Notes: generated by a model not told the origin, from the letters alone. Positions 1 through 20,897 are shown, counted from the stretch's first letter. The stretch is DNA of 64,000 nucleotides from Rotaria socialis (GCA_905331475.1 CAJNYU010002009.1:1-64000), one strand, 5' to 3'. Made by a program: numbers and translations.

Positions 1-1118
1 CTGTATATGCGCATTAGATAATCATTTAATTTTATGATATTTGAAAAGATGAACTGGTTATCACGATTTCCGTTTCGAAAAATGACTGTCTTCTACCGTA
101 TATCGGTGAATAGTGCTCGTATTGCACTATCACGTTTGCAATATTAAAATACAGATATTTCTCTTTCACATTGATAGGCTCTCACAGTTTCGTTTTAAAA
201 TTACTGTTTATTTGATTACCGACTTACCTGTAGACTATCATCTTGAGGATGCTTGAATACAAAACAGATAAGAAATCCCTGGATGTTTAGGATTCCTACT
301 GTAAAAAATCAATTCTCTGTATCTTCAGTTTTATTACACAAAAAACGATTTGTAGAACTATTTTATTGTTCAGACTTTCCACTTTCGGACTACGCAAAAT
401 ATTCCTAATTTTAATTCCAGTACTCCCATCAAATCGTTCAGAATCTGCTATGGTAGACTGGTGTGTCATTGTGTGCCCGAATATATTACATTTTAGTTAT
501 TTAAGTCAATTCAAAAGTAAATTAATCAGCTTTTGTAATAATGAATAATTTAAAATACTGGAAATCTTTTTGATAAACGTAAAGTTAAAAGTTCAGCTAT
601 TAAAACGATATCGTAACTGAGAAAACAGGAGTGAAGTAGCACAATATGCCGATAAATTTGTCCACGTAGACTGCCATTCATTTTGATTGCGACTATGGAA
701 TATTTTTTGTTTTTTATAGAAAGAAAGAGCCAGCAAAGGATTGGCCAAGTGTGTTCCGATATATATCCATGTCTAGTGTTGGAATATCATGAGCAACTAC
801 CTATGACTTGTTTTGAACATAATAAACTTAAATACATTGTATAGTAGTGAAATGGTCTATTTCATCCTGATTCTTCAAATTCTTCATAAATTCCTTTGTA
901 TTGAGTGTAGCTGTGGTATTCCTTTACATCAATATAGCCACACTCACGTCACATATCATGACTGTGAGATCTACATATAGTACGATCCTTTTATATTGAA
1001 ACAACAGAGTTTTAATATTGGAAAAATTGTTATAAACTACAAAACAATATAAATACAAATAAGGAAGCAACTTTCGCATTAACACGACTGCAAAACGATA
1101 GATAAACTGTTAGTACCA
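1..1118. other. No gene recognised at the left edge
   Basis: AT-rich sequence with stop codons in all frames. The only open stretch, about 60 codons near 366-548, has no recognisable motif. It may hold the 3' flank of the broken FG-GAP gene to its right. I see no RNA gene or repeat here. Confidence 0.5.
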
Positions 1119-3676
1119 TCATTGACTACGGCAAAATCCAAACTTTTTGTCCTTGTTAAAATCACCACCGACAATAGAGAATGGGCGAGATCCATAACCC
1201 ATCGGATACAGAATCATACTTAAGAACGTACCTTTGCCATATCCAAGAAATATGCCTAAATTATTAGTACCTTGATTAGCGACAACAATATCCTGTATGA
1301 CATCGTTGTTATAATCACCAACAGTTACAACGTACGAATAGGAGTTAGATCCTGCTGACGTGAGTAGGTTTTCTGAGTTTGCAAAAGAACCATTACCATA
1401 ACCCAGGAAAATACTTACACTCTCCGAATCATAATTAGCAATGACAATATCAAGTTGGGTATTCATTAGTAAAGTCGCCCGTAGATATCGACATTGGTCG
1501 AAACCCAGCTGCACATGTCATTGGATTGAGAAACGTGAAATTTCCGTACTCGATAAAAATACCGATGTTGTTAGAACCAGAGTTGGCGGCAATGATATCC
1601 ATTCGAGTATCGCTATTGAAATCACCAATGACTACACACTGTGGGGTAGTTCCCGTTGAAAATCTTCTCTGATTGACAAAAGAATAATTCTCGTATGTTG
1701 CCAATATATCCAAATTATCACTCTTATCATATGCGATGATAATCTCTGATAGTCTATCATTATTGAGATCACCCGCGGCGATAGCAATTGAAGCAGAATC
1801 AAAAACACACTCCATCAGTTGCTTGACGTTCGGAGGTTCCCTTGGCATTGCAAAGTCAAATATCCGCGTTCTTGGTACGATTATAAGGCACAGCGATATC
1901 TAGTTAGTTATCATCATTAAAATTGTCAAAGGTTAAGGTCAATGGGTAAAAATTTCAGCCTGCACTCTGAATGATTTGGCTCAAGAAAGTGCCACCGACA
2001 TGTCCGAAAATGATGCCTACATCATTAGTGCCATAATTGGCAGCCACGATATCTAATCGACAGTCATCCTTTATATCACCAACCACAGCATATTGCAGAT
2101 CAGAACCACCGCCAGATGCGTATGTCATTCCGTTTGTTAGAAAGCCTCTATTATATTGCAGCATTATACTTATATCATTGCTTTCTCGATTACCAACGAT
2201 AATATCCAGTCGATTGCCGTTGTTCACATCCACAATAGCTACAGATCCTGGGCAAGAGCTAGTTAAATCTTTTTTTTTTATTAGTAAAAGATCCATTACC
2301 ATATCCGAGACGAACAATCACATCATTGCTACCACCATTGGAGAAAACTATATCCAGTTGATTGTCGTTGTTGAAATCACCAGTAGCTATAGAGGATGGC
2401 ACCAAACTAAAACTAATGTCCTATCTATTTCCATCAGCAAAAGAGCCATTACTATGTGCGAGAAAAACACTCAGAGCATCACTATAATTAGCGACAACGA
2501 TATCCAGTCCAATAGCTACAGCGTATGGAGAAGAGTCAGCTGAACAATTCACCTGATTTTCCAAGCTCTCCAAAGAACCAAAAACGATATCCAGGGCACC
2601 AGTATCATTGCTAACACCTATCACGTCCAGACGACTGTCTTTGTTGATATCACCTACGGCAAGTGATATCGGCGAAGTTGCTCCTGTTGAATACATTTTT
2701 GGGTTGGCGAAGGTTCCATTTCCATAACCAATTAATACGACTATATTATTAGTACCCTTATTGGTAACAAGTAAATCTAATCGGTTATCTTGATTGAAGT
2801 CCTCAACACCAATAGTATACGGAGAAGCCGAATCAGTGGAATATGGAACTTGCTTTGTAGAAGTTCCGTTTCCATTATTTACAAGTACGCCAATTTCATT
2901 ACTTCCAAAATTAGCCACAGCAATATCAACGTAGGAATCTTTATTGAATTGTCCAGCAATGATGAAATATGGACGGGAACGAGGACTACTTGAAACAAGA
3001 ATTTGATTAGAAAATCTATCATTGTTATTTCCATAAAAAAAATACCGATATTATCCGTACCATAATTCGTAACAGCAAGATCTAAATAATTATCATTATT
3101 GAAATCTGCAATAACTACTGAAGATCGAAAAGAACCGTAGCCTGTCCAATACATGATTGCACTCGAAAATTTTCCATTTTCATATCCATGCGGTATACTT
3201 ATACTGCGGGTTCTATAATTAACACTGACAATAGCAAGTAGTGCGCCATTATTTAAGTCAGATATACTAATTACTATCGGACGAGGCGTGCAAATTGAAT
3301 GATCTGTGTGATTGTCGAAAGATCCATTCCTAAATCCCATAAATATACCAATGCTATTGGTACCAAAATTTGCTACTGCGATATCCAATCTACTATCTTT
3401 GCTCAAATCGCCAACAGCTACCATGTACAGAGTAGATCCGGTGCCAGTAGGAAACTGGGTTGGAATCGAAAAAGAGCCATCATCCTGTCCGAAATAAATA
3501 GAAATTAAATCAACGATGTGGTTAGTAACAACCATGTCTAACCAAGTATCATTATTGAAATCGCCAACAGCAACAGATCGAGCACCATAATCGTATTCGA
3601 TGGGTTTTGTGTTTGTTGTTGCTGTAAACTTCAGCCCACACACTGGAGCTAAACACAATAAAAACAATAGCATCAT
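1119..3676 (-). pseudogene. Broken FG-GAP/VCBS repeat protein gene
   Basis: Tandem repeats of the FG-GAP/VCBS type run through the whole segment. Each unit has a calcium-binding-like core such as VGDFNNDTWLDMVV followed by a NYGTDNIGIF-type stretch and a G-x-G-x-F motif. Such repeats build beta-propeller blades in extracellular adhesion proteins. The 5' end looks intact: Met at 3676 followed by a hydrophobic secretory signal (MMLLFLLCLAPVCG). The frame then breaks repeatedly: a shift at the A-run near 3036-3043, an in-frame stop near 2412, a shift at the A-run near 2271-2280, several stops between about 1850 and 1955, and another break near 1450-1515. Introns do not explain these breaks, because repeat sequence continues across them in another frame. 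Two breaks lie in homopolymers and could be assembly errors, but the number and the in-frame stops favour a decayed gene. Related families are abundant in bdelloid rotifers. Confidence 0.8.
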
Positions 3677-6600
3677 GGCTTAGATGCGTAACTCTATGCA
3701 GCTTTTTTTGAACATTAAGATTGTTTGAAATCTCATAAAATGCAGAGGGCTTCGCATAATTGTAGAACGAAATAAAATTTCAAATTATTCTCTTGAGTAA
3801 TACTGCTGGAGATTCCATAAGTAGTTTACGCTAATGACTACAATAATAGAGTTACAACAAGCAAGATGAACATAACTTAGACGATAGAGAAGAGGATGCG
3901 AATCTAATGACGAAATTTTTATACACGAATAAAACGGTATACAAATATAAAAACGAAGAAAATTGAAATATATAGAATGACTAGTTGTAAAAATACTTCT
4001 CTATGCTGATGTTTCCGTGAAAAAGATGTATTTACTCAAAAATATTGTTGGTTGTCCTTTTACAGTTTCAAATAAAGAACTTCGCTTTGATTTCAATTCA
4101 CATGCAAAACCAAACGACTAAGCTATCTATAGAAGTGAAGCATACCTGTAGCTTTAAGTGAGGTAAAATAAATTTCCAGTACACCAATAATAATCGCGAT
4201 ATTTGTGAATACGGTGAATGCGCACGTAGCTATTGCAGATCGATGTTTTGGCCAGCATGATTCGACCGTAATGACAACATTCTCTATATGATCAATAATG
4301 AGAGGAAATGAAAGATATATACAAAGCTTTTCCAGGATTTTTTGATCTGTCGAACTCGTGGTTAGTACATAGCTAAAGCCTTCGTTGAGTCCAATGCTTT
4401 CTTTTGACATGAGAATGTTGTTCATTTTCGACTGGGATAGAATTATTACCCATATAATTTTCAGAGATCTCTAGCAAAATAACAATAGTTAAGAAACAAC
4501 AGTTTGTAGTAAATCATAATTGGTCATTACAGTACGTACTTTTGTATTAAGTCTTTTTTTCAGTCAAATATGCTATTTTTTACTCGTTTATTTTTGTAAA
4601 TATTGCGCGAGTAATTGTTCCAAATAAATAAGTTGTTGATGAACATAGAAAAATTCAAAATCTATAGAACGAATACACTGTTTAAAAATATTTCAACCAT
4701 ATAGGAACACAAACCGTAGATGCCTATTGGAAATATGTACATAGCAATAAAATCCAAACGGTATCCAATAGTATATCTGCAGCGATTTCTGGCAGATGGA
4801 GTATTCTTGTGATTGTATTATATTTTATTCTGTTCACTTCATGTAATACTATCTCATCATTTAAACGAAAAGTGCAAATTTACATATTCTATGAGGACTC
4901 ATCAGAAAAGCAGAATGCACGCGTAAAGGACAGAGGAATAAAATACAGCGAGACTGTTTACAATTCATAGTCACGACAGAAAGAACGATGACGCACATAT
5001 AGGAAAGATTAAAAAAAGCAATATTAAATATAATGTATAAACAGCCAATTCAACCATGCAAACGGAGTAGATATTGGCACGCAATAGACTACATAAGGAA
5101 CGTTAAAGTATGCTATCGTACAAATTAGATTTCACTGTTGAATAGGCTCGATTGACGAGAAAGTACTGTGAAAAGTTATTTTTATTTAAAAATTTGTAAT
5201 GTCTCCATGCCTGGATATTAGATACATCACCTATTTCGTGTTAATTTGTCCGCAGCCTTGCTTCATTACGCTTTTCAATTAGCAACAATATTTTTCATGA
5301 ACACAAAAATGCATCGCTTTTACCAGGTATGATTTGATGATGTTTGAAACAAAAAGCAGCAGAAAAACGTCAAGCTAGAGAATCCGGATATTAGTGTTGA
5401 CAGATCATTACAGAAAGAATTTAAGCGGTCGTAACATTTTGTATAACATAGTGACATATAAACTTAAACAACCTAATATTTACACCATTTATGATGTGAA
5501 ACCCTCTTTTTCAATCGATTATACATTGAAAATATATTTATAGATAGATCTATTTTTAAAAATGCTCATACCAACTAAACCTTTTTTTTCGTATATGACT
5601 GGCGTTTGCCGTTTCGTTTAAGTATTATTTGCAATCACAAAGAATAGTTGCTCACCGTGGTAAAAGTTTCTTGTATTTGTTTAGTTTTTCTGCGTAATTG
5701 CAGGCTCATGTCAGAAAAACCCTTGTGATAAAACAAAGTATCCCCTTATAGTCTTGTAAACAATCTTATCATCATAACTTAATTTGACCATTATACGATA
5801 TGCCTACGTAGCAGCTTGTGCTTGAAGTATGACTGACACATATAGGAGATAAGCCACCTCGGAAACAAAAATACATTATTGATATTATTTTTTATTTCGT
5901 TTGATGTCTATGAGATTATTTTTCTCTTCAGTTCTTTACATTAGCTCGTGATATAATGATTAAAAAAAGCAGGCGAGAAAAACAAATAATGACAACATAG
6001 ATACAGATGGAGAGTAACACGGTAGCTGTGCTCCGATGGAAACTAAACGTGAGAGTGAGAGAGCAAAAATCTTGCTTCGAAGAGGAAACATGCGACGTAG
6101 AATTTTTCTCACTTTTAGAGTAAACTGTCAACGAACACGCACGAAACTCTGAATCGTAAAGATGTTTATGTTATGAAAATCATCGATTGATTAGATATTG
6201 TTAATGGCTATCACGAACGAAACAAAACAATGCACTATGGATTCATACGCCAAGTATACTTTTTTGGATGTAATCAAAAGATTGATGAATTTATTTACAT
6301 GTAGAATAAATGATTTATCATTGCAAAATTATTTTAGTGTTTTATTCTGCATTGAAACATGCTACATTTTTCAAAGTCTAGACATGAACGAAAAAAATAT
6401 ACATGGAGAATGTCAATGTCGAGCTGTCTTTGATTGTTTTCTCTTTCTCAAATGTATCAAAATCTATAGAACAACTTCAGGCTGAAGATCTCGTTTCGGT
6501 ATGCACTATTCGTAATGATGTTACGGTCATTAACTAGTGTCTCTATAGGAAGTCAGATGCTATGCAGCTTCTCACTACTGGAATCGAAGAACAATGTAAA

Positions 6601-8510
6601 CAATTATATAGGAATGTTCGATGATTCACATACGGTACACTTGGAGTCTTGTAAAAGCGTAGTTCTACTGATATATTTAATTTTGAATCAATAACGCAAA
6701 TATTCAACTCTTTACTAAGTTTTAGCTTAATTTCATAACTTTCAGTTTAAGAACTTTGGAGATCGTTAAAGATTTTTATTCTCGAGCAATAAATTTTCGT
6801 TTTCAGAAATATAGATAGATCGATTTTATTTTCTCATCATGTAATATCCTATTAATAATCTAGCTTTCAAATATATGAATGCATTTGTATCATTTCTTTA
6901 TAGATTAAACTATTTGAAATTTTTATCGCATATTCCAAACGAATTACTTTGTTATTTATTTGCTTTTATCGATACTCAACATGTTTATGATGATTTTTTG
7001 GTGACTCAACTCACGAATGAAGTGTAACTTTCCATCTCTGCAGTTTGTGTCAATTCTTGCATGCAAACCTGTGCTTGTTCACATCCCTTTTACTTCATGT
7101 CTAGCATCTTCACGTTCATATTTTCGATAGAAAGAATAATATTACATTTGAGATTTAAGTAATAGTCTGATCATTCAATTTTTGTATCTAAGAAATGTTA
7201 ACTCTTGGTGGCAAAATCGCTGACTTGATGAATGTGCGTCGAATTCAAATTATAGACGAAATTAAATGATACAATAAATTTTCTTTTGCTTCCAATAGAA
7301 TGAAACTTGACAAGTATGACCTTATTACTGACATTAGTGCGGCTGTCACAGTACGGTGGTCAATGAAAATAGTGTGGATCTGTATACTTTATTTATCACA
7401 AACGATGTTGAATGTTACCATAGGCCTTTTTCCATGATGAGACATTTCACCTAGTCATACAAAGGCACACGATTGACAGCAGAAATAAAAACATTTAACC
7501 AGCTCAGCTGAGTTTCACAGCAATAATTTGCTTCGTTTTTCTTGTAACTGTGTGCATTCGCAGCTAAAAAAGCATCGCAAAATGGGTCAGATTCAATTTA
7601 TTACTTATTGATCGAATTGATCACATTAAAAGATATTTTATTTTCCTAAGAATCAAACCATTTTGAATAAGATCGATCAGTGTTGATGACGAGAATGTTC
7701 TTTGAGATAACATCCATAAACTCACTTGCTTCCTAACTTCATCATTTTTCATCATGATTTCATTTTAATTGATATATTTTACCACGTCTAGTTTTTATCA
7801 AAGACAACATCATGTAAATCGATGCTGCTATATCAAGAATCCTGTATATTTATAATTAAAAACTGTACTGAAGTATCAGAAAGAATCAAACAAATATAAC
7901 AATCCATCAATCACACCTTCAATGTCTAGTCATTTATATATAGTGATAATATCCAGGGACTACCATAAAAAAGAACTATTAATAATCGTTGACTTTCAAA
8001 ATTGCAATATCGTACAGAATTGTGCAATTTTTCTAGAATATTCTCGAGATCTATGATTAACAACTTATATTTCATTCGTGATTCATTTTCATCAAACTTC
8101 TTGCCAGGAGTATTTGTCTCTAGTCAAAATATGAAAAGTAAATATGCAATGCTTCATGTTGATTCACACAATGTCGTTTTACATAATAAATAGAATTATA
8201 TTTTTCTTACCTCGATTTAAAAAAATGCAAGTTGAGAACTCTTAAGAGTACATGATGAAGTCTTACGCAAAAAAAATTTCTTCTCAACTAAACAAGTCAC
8301 TTTCACTGTAGAAACTTTTGATTTGTTGATGTCTTAATCACGGATAAGAAAAATTGTTGTAGTTCCACTCACAATTGTTGATGTTTATTAGCTTGTTGAA
8401 ATATAGAAAACTGATTTCACAATACATAAGCATAACTGATAATAAAATGAAAAAAAATGTTAAATAATCGACGTTGTTTCTGAGCCTTAGCTATGGAATA
8501 AATACGTTGT
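3677..8510. other. Long stretch without a recognisable gene
   Basis: About 4.8 kb of AT-rich DNA with only short scattered open frames. The longest is 100 codons on the minus strand (4123-4425) with one hydrophobic segment; I do not recognise it and see no exon chain around it. A 95-codon plus-strand frame at 6198-6485 also has no family signature. No tandem array, transposon end or RNA gene was seen. Confidence 0.45.
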
Positions 8511-9545
<1,035 letters not shown>

Positions 9546-9555
9546 GTTTAACTAC

Positions 9556-9617
9556 CTATAAAGATAATTTCAATAAGAAATTTGTTAATGAATTTTTGCC
9601 TACAATCGAAATCTTAC
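9556..9617 (-). other. Probable 5'-UTR intron of polyubiquitin
   Basis: On the minus strand a GTAAGA donor begins at 9617 and a TTTATAG acceptor ends at 9556, just upstream of the ATG at 9545. A leader intron is common in animal polyubiquitin genes. It is inferred from splice-site sequence only. Confidence 0.6.
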
Positions 9618-9690
9618 TTGCTTGATAACTGTAAATGTTTTGTCTTGTATGAAAAGAGGTTGTAACTGGTGAAAGAAAGAGTGTGCAGCT

Positions 9691-9699
9691 TTATTTATA
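9691..9699 (-). promoter_or_regulatory. TATA box of polyubiquitin
   Basis: TATAAATAA on the minus strand, about 75 nt upstream of the predicted leader-intron donor and 150 nt upstream of the ATG. The position suits a transcription start near 9660-9670. Confidence 0.6.
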
Positions 9700-11289
9700 A
9701 GGGTGATGTTGGCGTTTTTTTCTACGCTTTTTTTTCTGTTCTTAGTCAATATTGTCTCTTACTTTTGCGTCGTTCCTTCTACTACCTCGTCCGATTTGTT
9801 TTCTCCTCGTCCTGCTTCTTCTGTTGAATACAAAGAATATAATAGAGAATAATATGTCCTCGTCGTCATCATGTGATACGGGTTGAGTGTAGGAAGAAAA
9901 AGAAATGCAAGATGAAATTCGCCCTCTAGAACGGACAGAGTCACATTATTTATTGAGGGGAGACAGCGTTTTTTCTCTTTCTCTATATGGTCTTATCTCA
10001 TTGTGACGTACCTGCTATTCAGTAGTATGATGCAAAGCAAAATAAAATCTACAACGAAAAAAAAAAAAACAATAATGAGGGCGCGTAAAAAACTTCCAAC
10101 CAATATTTTCCTACGTCATGTTTATTGAGACAAAGAATGTTCTTGAAGTTTTGTTTTTAAACAGCTATCATTTAAGCGATCAATAGAATAAGTAAAATGA
10201 TTAGTAAGCAAAATAATTGAATGATCAGTACATTATTTGTCTGGTCAGTCGTTAATATACTTCGATTTATTGATATATTTAAAAACCAGTAAATTAGATA
10301 AAAACATCAGTATAGAAATTGAAATGTGTTATAAGGTGATTTACTGTTTTTTTCTTGTTGGGTTTTTTGGTCTATATATAGCACAGCTGATAAGTACAAC
10401 ATATGTAAATGTGAGAATTCCAAAAAAGGGTGTGGGGGTAGTGAAGATGAGCAGAAGGATCACACACACCCAAATTTCTATGTTTTACTGGTAATTATAA
10501 ATAATAAACTGCGCACTTTAAGATTAATTACTGATCATTTCATTTATTTTACTGATCAAATATAATGTTCCCTTTTTAAACGACAATATAGAAATAATCA
10601 AAAAGAAAAAAATAAGAAAGAAACATTCAGTTGCGTTATTTAGCTATTCGCTGATATCTTTTTTTTTTGACATTTAGTGCCGACTTCCTAGCTGTTTTTT
10701 CTGTATCTTCCATCAATGATGCTAATCGTTTTCCTATATAACGAACAATAAAAAGCAACTGATGTGTTTTTTTAAAATTTTGATATCTTTTTTTAGAAAA
10801 ATGCTTTTCAGTTACTTTATAAATAACTGTTGTTGTTGTTGTTGTTGTTGTTGCATATCGAGCTTGTTCATTTCTAGATAGATAATTGATGCTACTATTA
10901 ATCTTTCTAGCTCCTTGTTTTGTTATTTTTCACAATGATTCATTATGATGAAATTCTATTTAATGAGAAAAGCGACTATCACGTGGATTTAGTTGTTCTC
11001 TGTTTTTGTCGCTCAGATGAATAGATAGATTAAACTAAGTTGAATAATTTGTAGTATATATCTCGATGATTTAGAACTCCATTGTATTTACTAATCTTAC
11101 ATTAATGAGTAAATTGAAATACAAATAAATCTGTTAGGTAATTTTCTGCTTGTAAATATCATTTTGTGTTTATCATTGCTAAAATATGATGCCATCTGAA
11201 AATTTATTTGTTCTACAAGAAATGAGATTTTTGTTTCTTCATTTCATTTATTTTATTAAAAAATCAACAAAGAAAAAAAACAAAAAAAA
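9700..11289. other. Intergenic region between polyubiquitin promoter and uS5m 3' end
   Basis: Contains the polyubiquitin upstream region with the heat-shock-like site, a (TTG)n microsatellite of about nine units near 10827-10853, and poly-A/T runs. No protein-coding exon chain was found. The open frame at 10237-10494 has no family resemblance. Confidence 0.5.
10135..10147 (-). promoter_or_regulatory. Candidate heat-shock element upstream of polyubiquitin
   Basis: The 13-mer GAATGTTCTTGAA contains three alternating GAA/TTC pentamer cores with exact 2-nt spacing, the consensus HSF1 site. It lies about 440 nt upstream of the TATA box. Polyubiquitin genes are classic heat-shock targets, so it fits its neighbour. 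A 13-nt match can also arise by chance in AT-rich DNA. Confidence 0.4.
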
Positions 11290-12939
11290 TCACACGCGAG
11301 GATACCAGACACGTGGCAGACGTTGTTTAAGTTGTTTTAATACATCTGTATGATATTCATCTGGATAACGATAATAGGATTCATAACGTTTCTCATCCAT
11401 ACGTGCCAATCGTTCAACTGTAGCAGTTTCTTGTACAGTTTCCTAAAAAGAAAATTTCTTGTAAAAACTCAGCTTCATGAAATTTAAATCAACAAACCCA
11501 ATGGCGTCGTCTTAAATATTTATACCATCCATAACGTGTTTTTTCTTTTGTTGCATACCAAGGTTCATATTGTTCACCTGTTTGTCTTCTATCTAAAGTT
11601 CGTCCTTCGAAACAAAGACGTTCGAAATCTAAATCTTCATCAGGATCAATTTCTAATGATGTTCGAGCTGGTCGACCATTGTTTGGACTTGCTAATAAAC
11701 GTGGAAAATAATCATTTTCAGGACGATATTCAACTAAATGTAATTGTTTTTCATTTGCCCAATCTTGATAAGTTTTCTAAATGTTTACAAAAATAGAAAT
11801 ATATATATATATATATATAGAAAATCTTAGATTTATTTTACTTGTTTTAATAAACCACGAATAAAAGCTTTTGTCATATTTTGCGCATTAATTGCACCGT
11901 CAATTTTCGCATACATATCTTTAATGCCAATTAATTTACAAAGTAAAGCTATAATACGATGACATCGAAGGCCATAACCGGGTGGTCGCTTCTCACAACG
12001 AACTTTAGTAAAGAAATACGGTTCATAGAAATCATGAAAAATGGTATGTCCATCACAGATAGGTATATAAAGTAATTGACGTGATGCAGTTAATTTAGCT
12101 TTTTGTAATGAATGTTGAGCATCTTGTGTTAAAGCTTTGCCATAACCTTAACATGAAATGTTTTGTATAAAGAAAAGTTTTTACTTTTTAGAAACAAGTT
12201 TTTCTTACCAACAAGACCTTTTCCATTTCCAACAGCAACAAAAGCAGATGTAAATTTTTTTCGTCCTATTTTTCCAATAGTACGTTGTAAAGTTTTAAAT
12301 TCAACAAGACGTGAATCAAAATTCTCGAAAGTCACTAAATGAAATTTAAAAATTTCATTCAGAAATATATTTATTCGTTATGTAGAATATTACCTTCGTT
12401 GAGTGAATCGGGTTGACCAAGACTTTTACCAGCTGGACTTCCACCAGTAAAACCACGTTCACTTGGAGGAATTGATAAACGACGAAAACGATCTAGACGA
12501 TTACGTACTTCAAGTAAACGTTCTTGATGTGTTGGATCAGGTGGTTTTTCTGTAATAGGAACAACGTCACGTCCCTGAAGAACGGGCGCATTAAGGCCAG
12601 GCCATTGCATATTCGATTTGCCTATTCAAATTTGCGTCGAATAGATTCAGGAAAATACTCAGCTATCCAATTACCTTGACCAATACGTTGACCAATATTT
12701 AGATCTTTAAATTTGGTTGCACCACGACGTTTAGCACGACCTCGTTTAGCACCAGCATTACTTACAGATGTAATTGTTTTCCAGAGATCTTGAGCAGTGA
12801 CTATAGAAAGACGTAATAAAAAGTTAAATTTTCCTCTCTATCAATCAAAACACAAACCATTTGTAAAGACGCTTGTCCGCACAGGCATAATCATCAACTG
12901 TGGGCATGTTTTCGAGTATCGAAAAAGTGCACCCAACAT
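11290..12939 (-). CDS. MRPS5: Mitochondrial ribosomal protein uS5m (MRPS5)
   Basis: Small-subunit protein of the mitochondrial ribosome, encoded in the nucleus. Seven exons: 12939-12858, 12800-12675, 12621-12394, 12334-12209, 12146-11842, 11776-11498 and 11442-11290. They give 432 residues, close to the human protein (430). Recognisable landmarks are the VSNAGAKRGRAKRRGATKF segment, the GKSNMQWPGLNAPV segment (both as in animal MRPS5), and the S5 fold signature around RKKFTSAFVAVGNGKGLVG. A conserved C-terminal region follows, ending LPRVWYPRV. The N terminus (MLGALFRYSKTCPQL) is basic and hydrophobic, as expected for a mitochondrial presequence. All introns are short GT-AG introns. The gene sits 178 nt downstream of the SMC3 stop codon on the same strand. 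Confidence 0.95.
11798..11820. repeat. (TA)n microsatellite in uS5m intron
   Basis: About ten TA units inside the intron between the fifth and sixth uS5m exons. A simple repeat with no other visible role. Confidence 0.7.
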
Positions 12940-13117
12940 CTGAAGATATGAAATGTCGTTATTAAATTTCTATTTCAATCAATTTATGTCATACACAACA
13001 TCTATTTTTTTTCTATTATTTGTCAATACATTTACATCATTTACAAACAAAATCCACTAGAGCACACAACAACAAAAAGAAAACAAACACCGATGTGCAT
13101 ATGCATATAAATATTGG

Positions 13118-18928
<5,811 letters not shown>

Positions 18929-20890
18929 CCCGGACGTTAATAATCAACTGAATAGCTGCTTCAAAAGAAAGCATAAACGAAATCGAATAAAAAATTTTGT
19001 TCTTTGTTTCCAATGATCAGCCAATCAAACGATTACAAAATATCGATAACTTTGATTGACGAATACTGCCATCTATCGGTCACAAATGCTTGAGGATTTT
19101 GAATAGAGAAATACGAAATGAGTTAGAAAGTCAAAACCAAGACTAACAGTAGCAATCCAATACGGACAAAGATAGTTTCTGGAATATATCACGATCAAAT
19201 AGGTGTTTGAAATACTTACTACATGAGAAATTTACTAATAAACTCATGTTGTTATTAAAAAAGTATGGTTGTATTTACAAAAGAAGCCTGAAATAATTAC
19301 AAACACGAATTTGAAACAGCTGAACAGCACTAACTGGCACGGTAACCGGCCAATGGAGCATTGGCGTATAAAGAACACCAAGAAAATGCATTGACTGAAT
19401 AAGACTCAATAATAGAACCAGATCGAGTTCAAGATTTTTAGAGCTGACCTGGTGCCCGAGGTGGCTTGGGTCGATTCCTGCCCGACGGTCTCTATCCATA
19501 GGTAACAGTATATCTCAATTTAAAAGTTATCTCTATGGAAGTCAAAAAATGATCAGCAGCATGAATTTCAAAAGCATCAGTAACCAAACTAAATACGTAT
19601 ACTGTATATAAATATTAGCGATTTTGTGCATGAATGAAAACATTAATATGCATGTTTTCCTTGAAATGAATGCAGATATTTGTAACAGTGATTAGGATTG
19701 TTTTGTTGACTGTACACACTTGACGAGGCAAAAATATTAATACTATCACTCACGATCAGATTAGAGCAATGAAAGCGTAAACGTGCTCCGCTTCTAAAAA
19801 CGGGAAAGGATACTTGACAATTTTCTTTCTTTAAATGAATTAAATCATAATCTTATATGCATAATTGCGATTCATTTTGATCACTAAATGGATACATATG
19901 CACATTCATTCGAGAATCATCCAAGCAGTTAAATTCAAATCAGAATTTGCTTCATAAACAGCAACCGATATACTCCGGTTCGTCTCTTTTTATTTTGAAT
20001 TTCGCACCTCTACCCCACAAAATTGAGTTCACCAGTGAAATGCTTTTTCAATCTCTCTATACGAATCTAAACGAGTTTTCCTTTAACTTAGATGCACAAT
20101 CAATTTACTTAAATATTAATTGCTGGAAATATTCATGTTGAAGGTATGTTAGTCATACGATAAAACGAATTCTCAATTAAAATGCTTATTTGTAAGTGTG
20201 AAATGGTACTACTGAAGAGTTTGGCCTGAACATATGTTAACTCTTTATACAGTAACATTTATTTTCGTATTCAACTGCATCAAATGCATATACTCATTAA
20301 AAATACCAACAAGAAGGTTCCCCAATTGATGAACAGTTTTTGATCCTAAATTTTGACTATCAACAGAAGCGTCACTACTAGAAAATGGTTCGAAAAAGTT
20401 GAGTCAATATTGCGATTGAATCATAAAGTGACGAAAGCAGTTTATTCTGCTGTCAGGCACCTTCAAAGACACGTTAACATAAACAGATTTAGGTCGAATG
20501 ATGCGATTATCATCTATTAAGACGCAATAAACATAAATTACAATGAACCGTTTTCGTCTCATTAGAATTAGTAATAGCAGAGAATCTTGTCTCAAGAAAT
20601 CAGTCCCAGATATTATCTGAAAATAGAAAGCGAAATTTATTTAATAGCATTTTAATTATTATTTAACAGCAAATTACAGAAGAATATCAACCTGATAGAA
20701 TGCGTAGCTCTATGTCTTTCACAAACGCGCAACTGCTCCTTACTTCATGGGTGGGATTGATTGATTCTTTCCATATTTTTATCAAACGCGCAATTTGTCA
20801 TGCTTATCTGTGAGTCGTATTATTGATTTGTCCTTTCTCGGTGCATCGTACTTCTCCAACAGCTGTTTTCTCTCTCAAACCATGTAATAC
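18929..20890. other. Intergenic region upstream of SMC3 and of the ART-TPR gene
   Basis: Two kb between two divergently transcribed genes. Short open frames (for example 74 codons at 19275-19499 minus) have no family signature. A tRNA B-box-like string near 19468 lacks a matching A box. Nothing else was recognised. Confidence 0.5.
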
Positions 20891-20897
20891 TATATAA
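20891..20897 (+). promoter_or_regulatory. TATA box of the ART-TPR gene
   Basis: TATATAA about 140 nt upstream of the ATG at 21033, with no ATG-initiated open frame of note between. A plausible core promoter; the start site is not otherwise visible. Confidence 0.5.

Noticed and set aside
19440..19500. Possible tRNA gene (GGGTCGATTCC resembles a B box)
   Set aside because: No A box at the right distance and no cloverleaf arms could be drawn.
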